The notes: a model not told the origin generated them from the letters alone. DNA of 7,111 nt from Allobrachymonas sp. (GCA_030538335.1 JAUNUE010000037.1:4622-11732); one strand, 5' to 3'; shown: positions 1-6,093, counted from the first letter of the stretch. Numbers and translations: made by a program.

Positions 1-274
1 GACCCAACACATCGCCCACCACGCGCGCGCTTTTCACCGGCTTGGCGCCGCTGGTGGCGTTGGCGCCCGCAAATGACAGGCCCATGCGCCCCATCGCATA
101 TAGGATGCGCCGCTGCACCGGTTTTTGCCCGTCGCACACATCGGGTAGAGCGCGGCCCTTGACCACGCTCAGGGCATATTCAAGGTAGGCGCGCTCGGCG
201 TATTGCGCCAGCGAAGGCGTGCCATCGTCAGGTGGCAGCGGGGAATCAGGGGGAAGGGCGTTGGAAGCAGACAT
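1..274 (-). CDS. parC: DNA topoisomerase IV subunit A, N-terminal 91 codons (partial)
   Basis: ParC is the breakage-rejoining subunit of topoisomerase IV, which with ParE decatenates daughter chromosomes and relaxes supercoils. Reading the minus strand from the ATG at 274, the protein has a Pro/Asp-rich N-terminal extension of about 20 residues. It then enters the conserved type IIA block: LAQYAERAYLEYALSVV, KGRALPDVCDG, KPVQRRILYAM and KSARVVGDVLG. The window ends at this last motif, so the KYHPHGD segment, the resistance-determining positions and the catalytic tyrosine lie outside. GyrA shares these blocks, but its first block typically reads differently (SYLDYAMSVI type), and the LEYALSVVKGRALPDV form fits ParC. 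A weak GGTGA precedes the start. parE is not adjacent upstream; the cassette array is. The ParC call is confident; the choice of start is fairly confident. Confidence 0.93.
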   Translation of the reverse strand, partial: MSASNALPPDSPLPPDDGTPSLAQYAERAYLEYALSVVKGRALPDVCDGQKPVQRRILYAMGRMGLSFAGANATSGAKPVKSARVVGDVLG

Positions 275-301
275 CAATCATCACCAGCAGGTTAGCCAGT
301 G

Positions 302-330
302 ATCATAAACTGACTGATGCGATGCTTCTA
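302..330 (-). promoter_or_regulatory. Possible promoter for parC
   Basis: On the minus strand a TATGAT hexamer (307-302) resembles a sigma70 -10 box. A poor -35 candidate, TAGAAG (330-325), lies 17 bp upstream. Transcription would start near 296, about 20 nt before the parC ATG. The -35 candidate overlaps the degenerate outer end of the last attC site, so any native promoter would straddle the insertion junction. This is weak evidence; parC could also be read through from the hem operon. Confidence 0.3.
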
Positions 331-384
331 GTGTTTGACTTAAGGGCGTGCCGTAGAAACGTCCGCTTGAAGGAATGGTTAGGT
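326..384 (-). repeat. attC site of cassette 2 (integron recombination site, degenerate outer core)
   Basis: Read on the minus strand, a canonical inner core ACCTAAC (384-378, RYYYAAC) is followed by TTCAAGCGGACG, a short variable loop and CTTAAGTC. These match the L'' (TTCAAG) and L' (CTTAACTC) elements of integron attC sites. The outer core expected to read GTTRRRY is instead ACTAGAA (332-326). The site aligns end to end with the other attC at 1383-1439 and is about 59 bp long, inside the normal range for short attC sites. The cassette-2 stop codon lies 7 bp before the inner core, as is usual for cassettes. Homology to an attC site is confident; recombination activity of the outer end is doubtful. 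Confidence 0.85.
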
Positions 385-390
385 TTGCCC

Positions 391-1377
391 TCAGTAAAGG
401 GCGCCGGGCTGCATATGGATGAGCTCGTCTGTGACCTCAATTGCCAAGTATGCCGTTCGGTGATCTGCAAAGTCGGCCTTGTGAACAACCTCGTTCCGGG
501 GCTGAACAAGGTTCTTGGAGATGCCTAGCTTCGGCAACTGTAGGCCGATCTTTTTAGCCAAGTTAAGTCTGCCACCGAGCGTGCGAAACTTGCCCAGCAA
601 CTCATCGCCATGCGTGATTCCATCAGTGCTCAGCTTGGCGCAGATGGCACTGGTAAGTGCCACCTCAGCAGCTGCGCCAGCTTCTATGATTGCTTTGCGG
701 AAATCACCCACAGCAAGCGCGCGATAGGCTTCCAGTTGAATTCGATATTCAAGAGGAAGTTCGATTCCAGCAGACGCAAGTTCGCACAGTCTGTTGAACT
801 GCGAAACCTTGAGAAACGTGTCTTCTGAGGGAAACACGATCTGAACTTCGGTTGGTTCTTTGTCCCATGGTCTCTCCGGTTTGTTCTCCGCACTCCAACA
901 GAAAAGGTCGAGATCGTCGATCTTGTTTTGGACTCGAATTTGCTGAATCCGTCGCTGCTTCGTTAACAGTTCAAGATGACACAAAAACAGAGTTCGCCAA
1001 GAGTCAAATCCCCGAATAACCCTTGCGCCTTCCTCGGAGACCGAATCCCCTGCAACGTCAAACCGAAGTAGAGCCATCTCAACCTGGCCCGTGCCAGTGG
1101 GATAGCTGGTCGGAAAGCCCCACGCAAAAGGTTCGCTGCCTTGCCGCCAAGTTCTTGCCTCCTCAGGAGGAACGAGCGGCGCGTGAAGCGGGTCGTCTGG
1201 TAGCTCCGACCAATCAGGCAGTCGAGGGAGTGAGCAGATGCCACCGACCCCGCCAATGAGAATGGGTGCGGTCGCGCCAAGCGTTTCTCTCGCACAGAGT
1301 AAGGGCTCGTCGAATGTGAGGAGGCCGAACAGCGTGCGATTTCCGGGCGAAGCTGGTGGAGAAGCGGAGCGTTGCAT
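391..1377 (-). CDS. Cassette-encoded protein with a HEPN-like C-terminal region, function unknown
   Basis: This 328-residue protein belongs to no family I can name. Residues 1 to about 200 look mixed alpha/beta and Pro/Gly-rich, with no signal peptide or membrane segment. Residues about 211-320 look all-helical, with an amphipathic helix pair (QLEAYRALAVGDFRKAI, then AEVALTSAICAKL) and near the end the motif RNEVVH. Arg294, Asn295 and His299 fit the R-(N/D/H)-x3-5-H signature of HEPN domains, many of which are metal-independent RNases in toxin-antitoxin and phage-defence systems. HEPN membership and RNase activity are inferences from this motif and the helical context. The ATG at 1377 lies 5 bases past the attC core, whose AGG may serve as a weak ribosome-binding site. 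The stop is 7 bp before the next attC. No partner antitoxin gene is adjacent, so if toxic it must act conditionally or alone. Confidence 0.85.
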   Translation of the reverse strand: MQRSASPPASPGNRTLFGLLTFDEPLLCARETLGATAPILIGGVGGICSLPRLPDWSELPDDPLHAPLVPPEEARTWRQGSEPFAWGFPTSYPTGTGQVEMALLRFDVAGDSVSEEGARVIRGFDSWRTLFLCHLELLTKQRRIQQIRVQNKIDDLDLFCWSAENKPERPWDKEPTEVQIVFPSEDTFLKVSQFNRLCELASAGIELPLEYRIQLEAYRALAVGDFRKAIIEAGAAAEVALTSAICAKLSTDGITHGDELLGKFRTLGGRLNLAKKIGLQLPKLGISKNLVQPRNEVVHKADFADHRTAYLAIEVTDELIHMQPGALY

Positions 1378-1382
1378 GGCGA

Positions 1383-1439
1383 ACCTAACGTTGGAGTTAA
1401 GCAGCGGCGGAGCCGTCCGCCTTGAACGAGTTGTTAGGC
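1383..1439 (-). repeat. attC site of cassette 1 (integron recombination site, intact)
   Basis: This is a textbook 57-bp attC. On the minus strand it begins with GCCTAAC (1439-1433), followed by AACTCG and TTCAAG. A GC-rich arm with a GGCGGA/TCCGCC stem comes next, then CTTAACTCCAAC, and it ends with GTTAGGT (1389-1383). Both core sites fit RYYYAAC and GTTRRRY exactly. The C inside TTCAAG has no partner when the arms are paired, matching the extrahelical base that directs bottom-strand recognition by IntI in known attC sites. Recombination would occur between G1389 and T1388 on the minus strand. Confidence 0.95.
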
Positions 1440-1723
1440 GCCGTCGAGAAGTCTGCGTAGTGCGCGGGTGGCACCAACGCGATAGGCGACAACACCCAAA
1501 ACGAGCGAGATTGGCACAGCGGCGCCCAGATTAAGCGCCAAGTGCCAACTGAATTGACGGCTAGAAACAGGAACGCCAATGAAAGGAGCAAGCTTGCTTG
1601 CAACAGACGAACGAGGCGCTTTGCGCTACTGGAGCTGGTGTAGGCACGCACGACCAGCTCTCGTTCACTTGTAGGTAGTGCATGTAGCTCTGGAATGTTC
1701 GGCGCTGAGAAAGGAATGTGCAT
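1397..1723 (-). CDS. Small membrane protein of cassette 1, probably frameshifted
   Basis: The 108-codon ORF starts with an ATG 5 bases after the core GTTAGGC. It has a polar N-terminus, a serine run near residue 30 and a strongly hydrophobic segment at about residues 39-57 (LLQASLLLSLAFLFLA). After about residue 58 the sequence looks non-native: it contains PPAHYADFSTAP and then NNSFKADGSAAA, which is simply the attC read as protein, before a TAA at 1399-1397. In the frame one base back, the same DNA (about 1555-1434) gives a convincing second membrane segment, NLGAAVPISLVLGVVAYRVG. That frame ends in an Arg-rich tail and LLDGA, with its TAA inside the core GCCTAAC. The distance 1723-1434 is 290 bases, one short of a 96-residue gene. 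I infer a single-base loss, or a sequencing error, near 1535-1560. No family is recognised. Confidence 0.6.
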   Translation of the reverse strand: MHIPFSAPNIPELHALPTSERELVVRAYTSSSSAKRLVRLLQASLLLSLAFLFLAVNSVGTWRLIWAPLCQSRSFWVLSPIALVPPAHYADFSTAPNNSFKADGSAAA

Positions 1724-1727
1724 GTGA

Positions 1728-1734
1728 GCCTAAC
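1728..1734 (-). other. Integron core site at the hemY/cassette junction
   Basis: GTTAGGC on the minus strand fits GTTRRRY exactly and marks the upstream boundary of cassette 1. It has no attI or attC arm on its upstream side; the bases before it are hemY codons. The TAG inside it is the hemY stop codon. Crossover for cassette insertion would lie between G1734 and T1733. This is the arrangement expected when a cassette inserts at a secondary (non-att) site. Confidence 0.8.
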
Positions 1735-3046
1735 GTTCAGTATCCACCAACGCCGCCTTCTTCCAGGCAGCAGCGGCGGCTTCGTGGTCTTGCCGGTCTT
1801 CGGCAATGGTGGCCAGTGCGCGCCAGGCGTGGCGTTGCAGCGCGGGTTCGTCGTGCAGGCCGTGGGCGGCCTGGGTGAGCAGGTGTTGCGCCTTGCCCCA
1901 CAACTGGCGCTGCATGCAGGCCATGCCCATGAGGTATTGCAGGCTGGCCTGGTGCGGGTGGTGCAGGTGCGCCTGCTCGATGCGTTGCAGCCAGTGGGCG
2001 TCGACCAATTCGGCGTTGCCGTGCAGAGCGGCAAACAGGGCGCTGCGCTGGTGCGGGGCAAGCTGGGCGGGGTCGGCCGCAAACTGCTCCCACGCGGGCA
2101 GCAGCCAGGCGCGTGCGAGTGCGGCATCGCCCTGCAGGGCCAGCAGGCGTTGCGACGCGCGCAGTGCCACATCGGTTTGCTGGCGCTCGGTTTTGTCGAG
2201 TTTTTGCCAGATGGTTTGCAGTTGCCCGGCGTCGCAGGCCGAATCCACCATGTCGCTGGCCAGCCGCGTCATCAGCACCTTGCCCGCGGTTTCAGAAAAC
2301 GCCTTGTGCCGCACCAGCGCACGCCCGGTCTCCAGCGCCAGCGCGGCATGGCCCAATTGGCGCGCAGCCTGCAGCTTGAGGCGCAGCGCCTGGATGCGCC
2401 GCCCCGTGCCTTGCGGCAAGGCTTCGAGTTGCTGCAAGGCGTTTTTGGGCTGGTGTTCGTCGAGCAGCCAGCGCGCGGTGCGCAGTTGCAGGCCCTCGCG
2501 CGTTTCGGTGGCGGCATCGCCTTTGGCCTGCGCTGCCTCCTGCATGGCGAGTTCCATGGCCTTCAGGCGCTCGGGCGCATCCTGCAGCGCCTGGCTGCCT
2601 TGCGCGACCATGAAGTGTGCGAGCGCGCGCAGTTGCATGCGGTAGGGCGGGGGGGCATCGTCGTTGGTGCCTGCTGCAGTGCGGGCAGCGTGCAGGGCTT
2701 CGTCGTGGTGCAGCGCCTGTTGCGCGGCCTTGCGGGCGCGGGCAAAGCGCCCGGCCAGGTAGTACGACAGCGCATCGAGCAACTGGGCGTGCATGGCGCG
2801 TTCGCGTTGGCGCATGCGCCAGCGCTGGGCCTGGCGCGGCAGGCGGCGCAGCGCCTCGGTTGCGCGCAACAGCACTTGCAGCAGCACGAACAAGGCGATG
2901 AATACGATGATGGCAAAGTTCAGCGAAATGTCGATGGCCTTGTCGGGCGGCCAGTACAGCGTGAGCACCGGCTGGTTGCCGCCAGTGAGCAGGGCCAGCC
3001 CGACGGCCAGGAAAAACAGCAACAGCAGCCAGAGCAGGGCGCGCAC
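1730..3046 (-). CDS. hemY: HemY, inner-membrane TPR protein of the haem operon
   Basis: HemY is a membrane-anchored tetratricopeptide-type protein found with hemC/hemD/hemX in Gammaproteobacteria and Betaproteobacteria. It is thought to assist late or regulatory steps of haem synthesis, not to catalyse them, and it is unrelated to the protoporphyrinogen oxidase also called HemY in Bacillus. Residues 3-22 and about 40-61 form two hydrophobic helices. The rest is Ala/Leu/Gln-rich and helical, as expected for TPR-like repeats (for example ALSYYLAGRFARARKAAQQAL). The length of 438 residues compares with about 398 in E. coli. The start is a GTG two bases after the hemX TGA, with AAAGGG upstream, implying translational coupling. 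The protein ends ALVDTER, and its TAG lies within the integron core GTTAGGC, so the last codon and stop are partly supplied by the inserted cassette. Confidence 0.9.
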   Translation of the reverse strand: MRALLWLLLLFFLAVGLALLTGGNQPVLTLYWPPDKAIDISLNFAIIVFIALFVLLQVLLRATEALRRLPRQAQRWRMRQRERAMHAQLLDALSYYLAGRFARARKAAQQALHHDEALHAARTAAGTNDDAPPPYRMQLRALAHFMVAQGSQALQDAPERLKAMELAMQEAAQAKGDAATETREGLQLRTARWLLDEHQPKNALQQLEALPQGTGRRIQALRLKLQAARQLGHAALALETGRALVRHKAFSETAGKVLMTRLASDMVDSACDAGQLQTIWQKLDKTERQQTDVALRASQRLLALQGDAALARAWLLPAWEQFAADPAQLAPHQRSALFAALHGNAELVDAHWLQRIEQAHLHHPHQASLQYLMGMACMQRQLWGKAQHLLTQAAHGLHDEPALQRHAWRALATIAEDRQDHEAAAAAWKKAALVDTER

Positions 3047-3048
3047 GG

Positions 3049-4233
3049 TCAGCCCTTTGTCGCCACAGGGGCAGAGGCGGGTGCAGGAGGCGGTACGCTG
3101 TGGCTTGCTTGCGTCAGCGCCTTGAGGGTGTTGTCAATGCCGGGCAGCTTGCCCTGCTGAAGCTGCTGCTCAAGCTGGCCCAGCGCGCTGGCCGTGGATG
3201 GCACCAGCGGCGCTTTTTCGTCGAAGTATTTGTCGAGCATCTGGCGCGCGGCCTGCAGGTCGTGCGCGGCCATGGAGGTCTGCCCCGCCAGCAGCGCGGC
3301 GCGGGCGTTGAGCAGACGCAGGCGCAGTTGTTCGCGCACGAAAAAGCCTTGCTCGGGGCTGATCAAGGCGCTGTCGGCGTTGCCCACGGTGCGCACGCGC
3401 ACCAGTTGCAGCGCGCCTTCCTTGAGCTGGTTCCACAGGCGCAGCCAGCGTGATTGGCCGGGGTCTGCAAACGGCTTTTTGCCGGGTGGTGTGGACCCCA
3501 TGTCGGGGCGGTGGTTGCTCAACAAAGGCAAGGTATCGGTGCGTTGCAGCAGGCCGTCAATGCTGTTGGCGAGTTGCGGCAGGTCGATCAGGGTTGCGGC
3601 TTTCATTTCGGCCAGATCCTGGTCGATGGCGCGTTGCAAGGGCGCAAGACCGGGCTGAGGCGCACCGGTCAGCAGTTGCTGGGCTTCGGTCAGTGCTTGC
3701 AGCAGCGGTTGTGCCTGCCCCGACATTTGCGCCTGCTGGTGCGCAGCGTGGATGCGGGCGCGCAACTCGGCCACCAGCGCCGCTTCGCGCGAAGTGGCCA
3801 GGCTTTGCAGCGCGGCGTCGGTGCGGGCGCGCTGCGCGTCGGTGTCGGCCAGGCGTTCTTCCACGAGTGCCAGCTTGATGCGGTTTTGCTCGGCGCGCTC
3901 TTGCGAAGATTGCAATTGCTGCGTCAGCTCACGCGTTCGCGTATCGAGCTGCACCACCTGAGACACCATTTGTTGCTGCAATTGCCGCTGACCGTACCAG
4001 AACCACCCCGCCAGCAGCAGCGCAACCCCGGCCAGCGCCCAGCCCAAGAGGGGGAGCAGGCGGCTGCCCGGTGCGGCGGGCTGGCTGGCCGTGGCGTGCG
4101 ACGCCATGCCCAGCGGATCGTCGTCTTCAGCGGGGGCGGGCGGCGCTTGGGACGCAAGCGTGTCCTGTCCCGCTTCGGGCGCGGGCAGGGATTGCTCGGT
4201 ATCGGGGTGCTCGGTTTCTGCGTTCAGGGGCAT
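3049..4233 (-). CDS. hemX: HemX, membrane-anchored uroporphyrinogen-III C-methyltransferase-like accessory protein
   Basis: HemX proteins are often labelled uroporphyrinogen-III C-methyltransferase, but this one has no SAM-dependent methyltransferase fold that I can see, so that activity should not be assumed. The N-terminal 58 residues are acidic and Pro/Ala-rich, with no structure evident. One membrane helix spans about residues 59-80 (LLPLLGWALAGVALLLAG). A Gln/Arg/Glu-rich coiled coil follows (about 82-155), then a helical periplasmic-type C-terminal domain with the conserved-looking FFVREQLRLRLLNARAALL segment. The 394 residues match the E. coli size of about 393. The start chosen, ATG at 4233, overlaps the end of hemD by 10 bp. 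The frame stays open far upstream, but that part is shadow of hemD. No clear Shine-Dalgarno is seen, consistent with translational coupling to hemD. hemY begins two bases after its stop. Confidence 0.88.
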   Translation of the reverse strand: MPLNAETEHPDTEQSLPAPEAGQDTLASQAPPAPAEDDDPLGMASHATASQPAAPGSRLLPLLGWALAGVALLLAGWFWYGQRQLQQQMVSQVVQLDTRTRELTQQLQSSQERAEQNRIKLALVEERLADTDAQRARTDAALQSLATSREAALVAELRARIHAAHQQAQMSGQAQPLLQALTEAQQLLTGAPQPGLAPLQRAIDQDLAEMKAATLIDLPQLANSIDGLLQRTDTLPLLSNHRPDMGSTPPGKKPFADPGQSRWLRLWNQLKEGALQLVRVRTVGNADSALISPEQGFFVREQLRLRLLNARAALLAGQTSMAAHDLQAARQMLDKYFDEKAPLVPSTASALGQLEQQLQQGKLPGIDNTLKALTQASHSVPPPAPASAPVATKG

Positions 4234-5075
4234 GGATTCAATTGTATAGATTGCACCATGCTGTCGGGCAGCGGGCGGCAGGTCAGTACACGGCCAAAGC
4301 CCAGTGCGTGTGCTGCATCGGCAATGCGTGGATGGGTGGCGAGCGCCGTCTGCGTGGACCAGTCGTGTGCGGGCAGTAACAGCGGCAAATGCTGAACGGC
4401 GAGCCTGCTGCTGAGCAGCCAATGGCTCGGGTGCTGCGCCAATTGCTGTGCCAGTTGGCGTTGCGCCACGCTCCAGTCGGGCAGCGTGCGGCGATATGCG
4501 GCGATGCTGTCCACGCCAACGCCTGCTGTCTGCAAGGCGTTGCGCAGCCAGTTGCGGCCACTGCCGCTGTCTGTGGTGGTTGAGTTGGCCGCTGGGTCGG
4601 ATCCGCGCACATGCAGGATGCGCAAGCCGCACGCACGGCATGCCTGCAATTGCGGCTCCACCAGCGGCCACAAGGCTTCGGAGTCGAATTGTTCGGCGTC
4701 CAGCGGGGGGCTGTCAATCAGTTCTGCAGCAACGCCTGCCGCAAGCAAGGCCTGGCGGCTGCCCTGACCAACGACCCAGGCACGGCATGGTTGCTGGTTC
4801 CAACGCTGCGCACCGTCGGGGCAGGCGGCAAAAAAATGGGCGATGGCGGCAGGGCTGACAAACATTCCGGCGTGGTAATGCGGCAACTTGCTCCAACACT
4901 GCTGCAGGGGCTGGGTGTTTTCAAGCGGGGCGGTTGCGAGTAAAGGCAGGTTGTGTACCTGCCACGCTGCGCCCAGCCTGTGCTGCAAATCGCCGCGCCA
5001 GACATCTGCTTGGGGCTGGGGGCGTGTAACGACCAGATGGTGCACCTTGGCTCCAACGGCGGGTGGCGTTGTCAT
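4224..5075 (-). CDS. hemD: Uroporphyrinogen-III synthase
   Basis: HemD cyclises hydroxymethylbilane with inversion of ring D to give uroporphyrinogen III, the branch point to haem, sirohaem and cobalamin; it is cytosolic. The 283 residues (E. coli about 246) show the sparse family landmarks in order. These are VTRP at 16-19, FVSPAAI at 72-78, VVGQGSRQAL at 101-110, LHVRG at 154-158, VDSIAAYRR at 188-196, LLSSRLAVQHL at 220-230 and THPRIADAAHALGF at 247-260. The order matches the two-lobed HemD fold. A Ser/Thr/Gly-rich insertion at about 160-174 after LHVRG helps explain the extra length. The ATG overlaps the hemC stop as ATGA, so translation is coupled and product stoichiometry with HemC, whose unstable product it consumes, is likely maintained. 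The end overlaps hemX. Confidence 0.92.
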   Translation of the reverse strand: MTTPPAVGAKVHHLVVTRPQPQADVWRGDLQHRLGAAWQVHNLPLLATAPLENTQPLQQCWSKLPHYHAGMFVSPAAIAHFFAACPDGAQRWNQQPCRAWVVGQGSRQALLAAGVAAELIDSPPLDAEQFDSEALWPLVEPQLQACRACGLRILHVRGSDPAANSTTTDSGSGRNWLRNALQTAGVGVDSIAAYRRTLPDWSVAQRQLAQQLAQHPSHWLLSSRLAVQHLPLLLPAHDWSTQTALATHPRIADAAHALGFGRVLTCRPLPDSMVQSIQLNPCP

Positions 5076-6016
5076 GCGCGGTTTACAGGGCGGGCGTTGT
5101 CGTCATCAGCGCCTGCACGCAGCAAGTCTTGCGCTACGGCCTCGCCCAAGGCGGCGGCCTGCGTCGCATTCTGGCAAGGAGCGGTCATGTCTGCCTGCAC
5201 CAAGGGCGCATCTTGCGGTGCCCAGGCCGCGCGCAGCCGCATGCCTCCTGATGCAGCAAGCTGGGCCGAGGCAGCCAAAGCCACGGAGCACCCGCCGCCC
5301 AAGGCGCGGGCCACAGCGCGTTCTGCCGTGACCTGCAAGGTGCTGGGCAGATGTGCCAAAGGTTGCAGCAGGGCGGCTACGTCGTGCCGGGTGCCCAATA
5401 TTTCAATGCCCAAAGCGCCTTGGGCCGGGGCGGGCAGCATCTCGTCAGGCTCCAGCCACTGGCGGATGCGGTCTTGCAAGCCCAACCGTTGCAGGCCCGC
5501 AGCGGCCAGGATCAGGCCGTCGAACTGCCCTTCGTCGAGTTTGCGCAGCCGCGTGTCGAGGTTGCCGCGCACCGGCAGGATATGCAGATCAGGTCGCAAG
5601 GCGTGCAGCAAGGCGGCGCGGCGCACGCTGGATGTCCCCACGGTCGCGCCTTCGGGCAGGTCCTGCAGCCGGGCATAGCGTGCCGACACCCAGGCATCGC
5701 GCGGGTCGGCGCGCTCGGGCACGCAGGCCAGCGCGAAACCTTCGGGTAGCTCCATGGGCACATCCTTGAGCGAATGCACGGCCAGATCGGCACGCCCGTC
5801 TTGCAGCGCCAGTTCCAGCTCCTTGATGAACAGCCCCTTGCCGCCGATCTGCGCCAGCGGCTGGTCAAGCACCCGGTCGCCCTGGGTGGACAAGGGCAGC
5901 AGCTCCACGTGGTGCCCTTGGGCTTGCAGCAGCCCCTGTATGTGGCGCGCCTGCCACAGTGCAAGGCGGCTCTGGCGCGTGGCAATGGTCAGGGTGGCGG
6001 GCGATGGGGCTGGCAT
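5072..6016 (-). CDS. hemC: Porphobilinogen deaminase (hydroxymethylbilane synthase)
   Basis: HemC polymerises four porphobilinogens into hydroxymethylbilane in the cytosol, using a covalent dipyrromethane cofactor. Counting from the ATG at 6016 the protein has 314 residues (E. coli 313). It shows IATRQSRLALWQA at 11-23 with substrate-binding arginines, GGKGLFIKELE at 58-68 and HSLKDVP at 81-87 with catalytic Asp85. GTSSVRR is at 127-133, RGNLDTRLRKLD at 150-161, and GGGCSV with the cofactor-attaching Cys243. All key residues are intact. A TTG 18 bases upstream is in frame, but the ATG gives the family length and I prefer it. Neither has a purine-rich ribosome-binding site, which is unusual for the first gene of an operon. 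I could not identify a convincing promoter in the 281-bp spacer on this strand. Confidence 0.96.
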   Translation of the reverse strand: MPAPSPATLTIATRQSRLALWQARHIQGLLQAQGHHVELLPLSTQGDRVLDQPLAQIGGKGLFIKELELALQDGRADLAVHSLKDVPMELPEGFALACVPERADPRDAWVSARYARLQDLPEGATVGTSSVRRAALLHALRPDLHILPVRGNLDTRLRKLDEGQFDGLILAAAGLQRLGLQDRIRQWLEPDEMLPAPAQGALGIEILGTRHDVAALLQPLAHLPSTLQVTAERAVARALGGGCSVALAASAQLAASGGMRLRAAWAPQDAPLVQADMTAPCQNATQAAALGEAVAQDLLRAGADDDNARPVNRA

Positions 6017-6070
6017 GGAAAATGGCAATAACAAAGGCGTGTCATGCTAGCACGCACCCTTGGACAACGA

Positions 6071-6080
6071 TGTACGTACA
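6071..6080. other. Short perfect palindrome in the hemC/rplN divergent spacer
   Basis: TGTACGTACA is a perfect 10-bp palindrome, 54 bp upstream of hemC and about 50 bp upstream of the rplN -35 box. It could be an operator half or chance; nothing in the sequence names a regulator. Confidence 0.25.
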
Positions 6081-6093
6081 AGCATCAGGCGAC

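Larger units (their letters stand above)
326..1734 (-). mobile_element. Two-cassette integron array without a visible integrase (CALIN-like)
   Basis: Three core-type sites delimit two cassettes on the minus strand: GTTAGGC (1734-1728), attC (1439-1383) and attC (384-326). Cassette 1 is about 345 bp and cassette 2 about 1,057 bp. Each has one ORF starting a few bases after the upstream core and ending at or in the downstream attC, the classic cassette layout. No intI gene and no attI-like sequence is present; the upstream flank is hemY coding sequence and the downstream flank is parC. The cassettes look less GC-rich than the hem genes, which fits a foreign origin. They have no promoter of their own that I can recognise and point the same way as the hem operon, so read-through from hemCDXY could express them. 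An integrase outside the window cannot be excluded, but both flanks here are core chromosomal genes. Confidence 0.82.

Noticed and set aside
291..297. GTTAGCC as a further integron core site near parC
   Set aside because: It fails GTTRRRY at the sixth position and has no paired arm. The terminal attC aligns fully at 326-384.
232..528. 98-codon open frame on the + strand over the parC start and attC2
   Set aside because: It crosses the parC start, the attC and the end of the cassette-2 gene antisense, with no ribosome-binding site and no motif.
1718..3160. A 480-codon open frame on the + strand, antisense to hemY
   Set aside because: Its composition is what reverse-strand GC-rich coding DNA gives (Gly/Gln/Arg/Leu-rich), it shows no family motif, and hemY on the other strand is well supported.
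4234..4671. Upstream extension of hemX to 540 codons
   Set aside because: The extension lies wholly inside hemD in another frame and reads as low-complexity shadow. The ATG at 4233 gives the family length.
6017..6034. TTG start for hemC, six codons upstream
   Set aside because: No ribosome-binding site, a rare start codon, and the ATG at 6016 gives the expected length.
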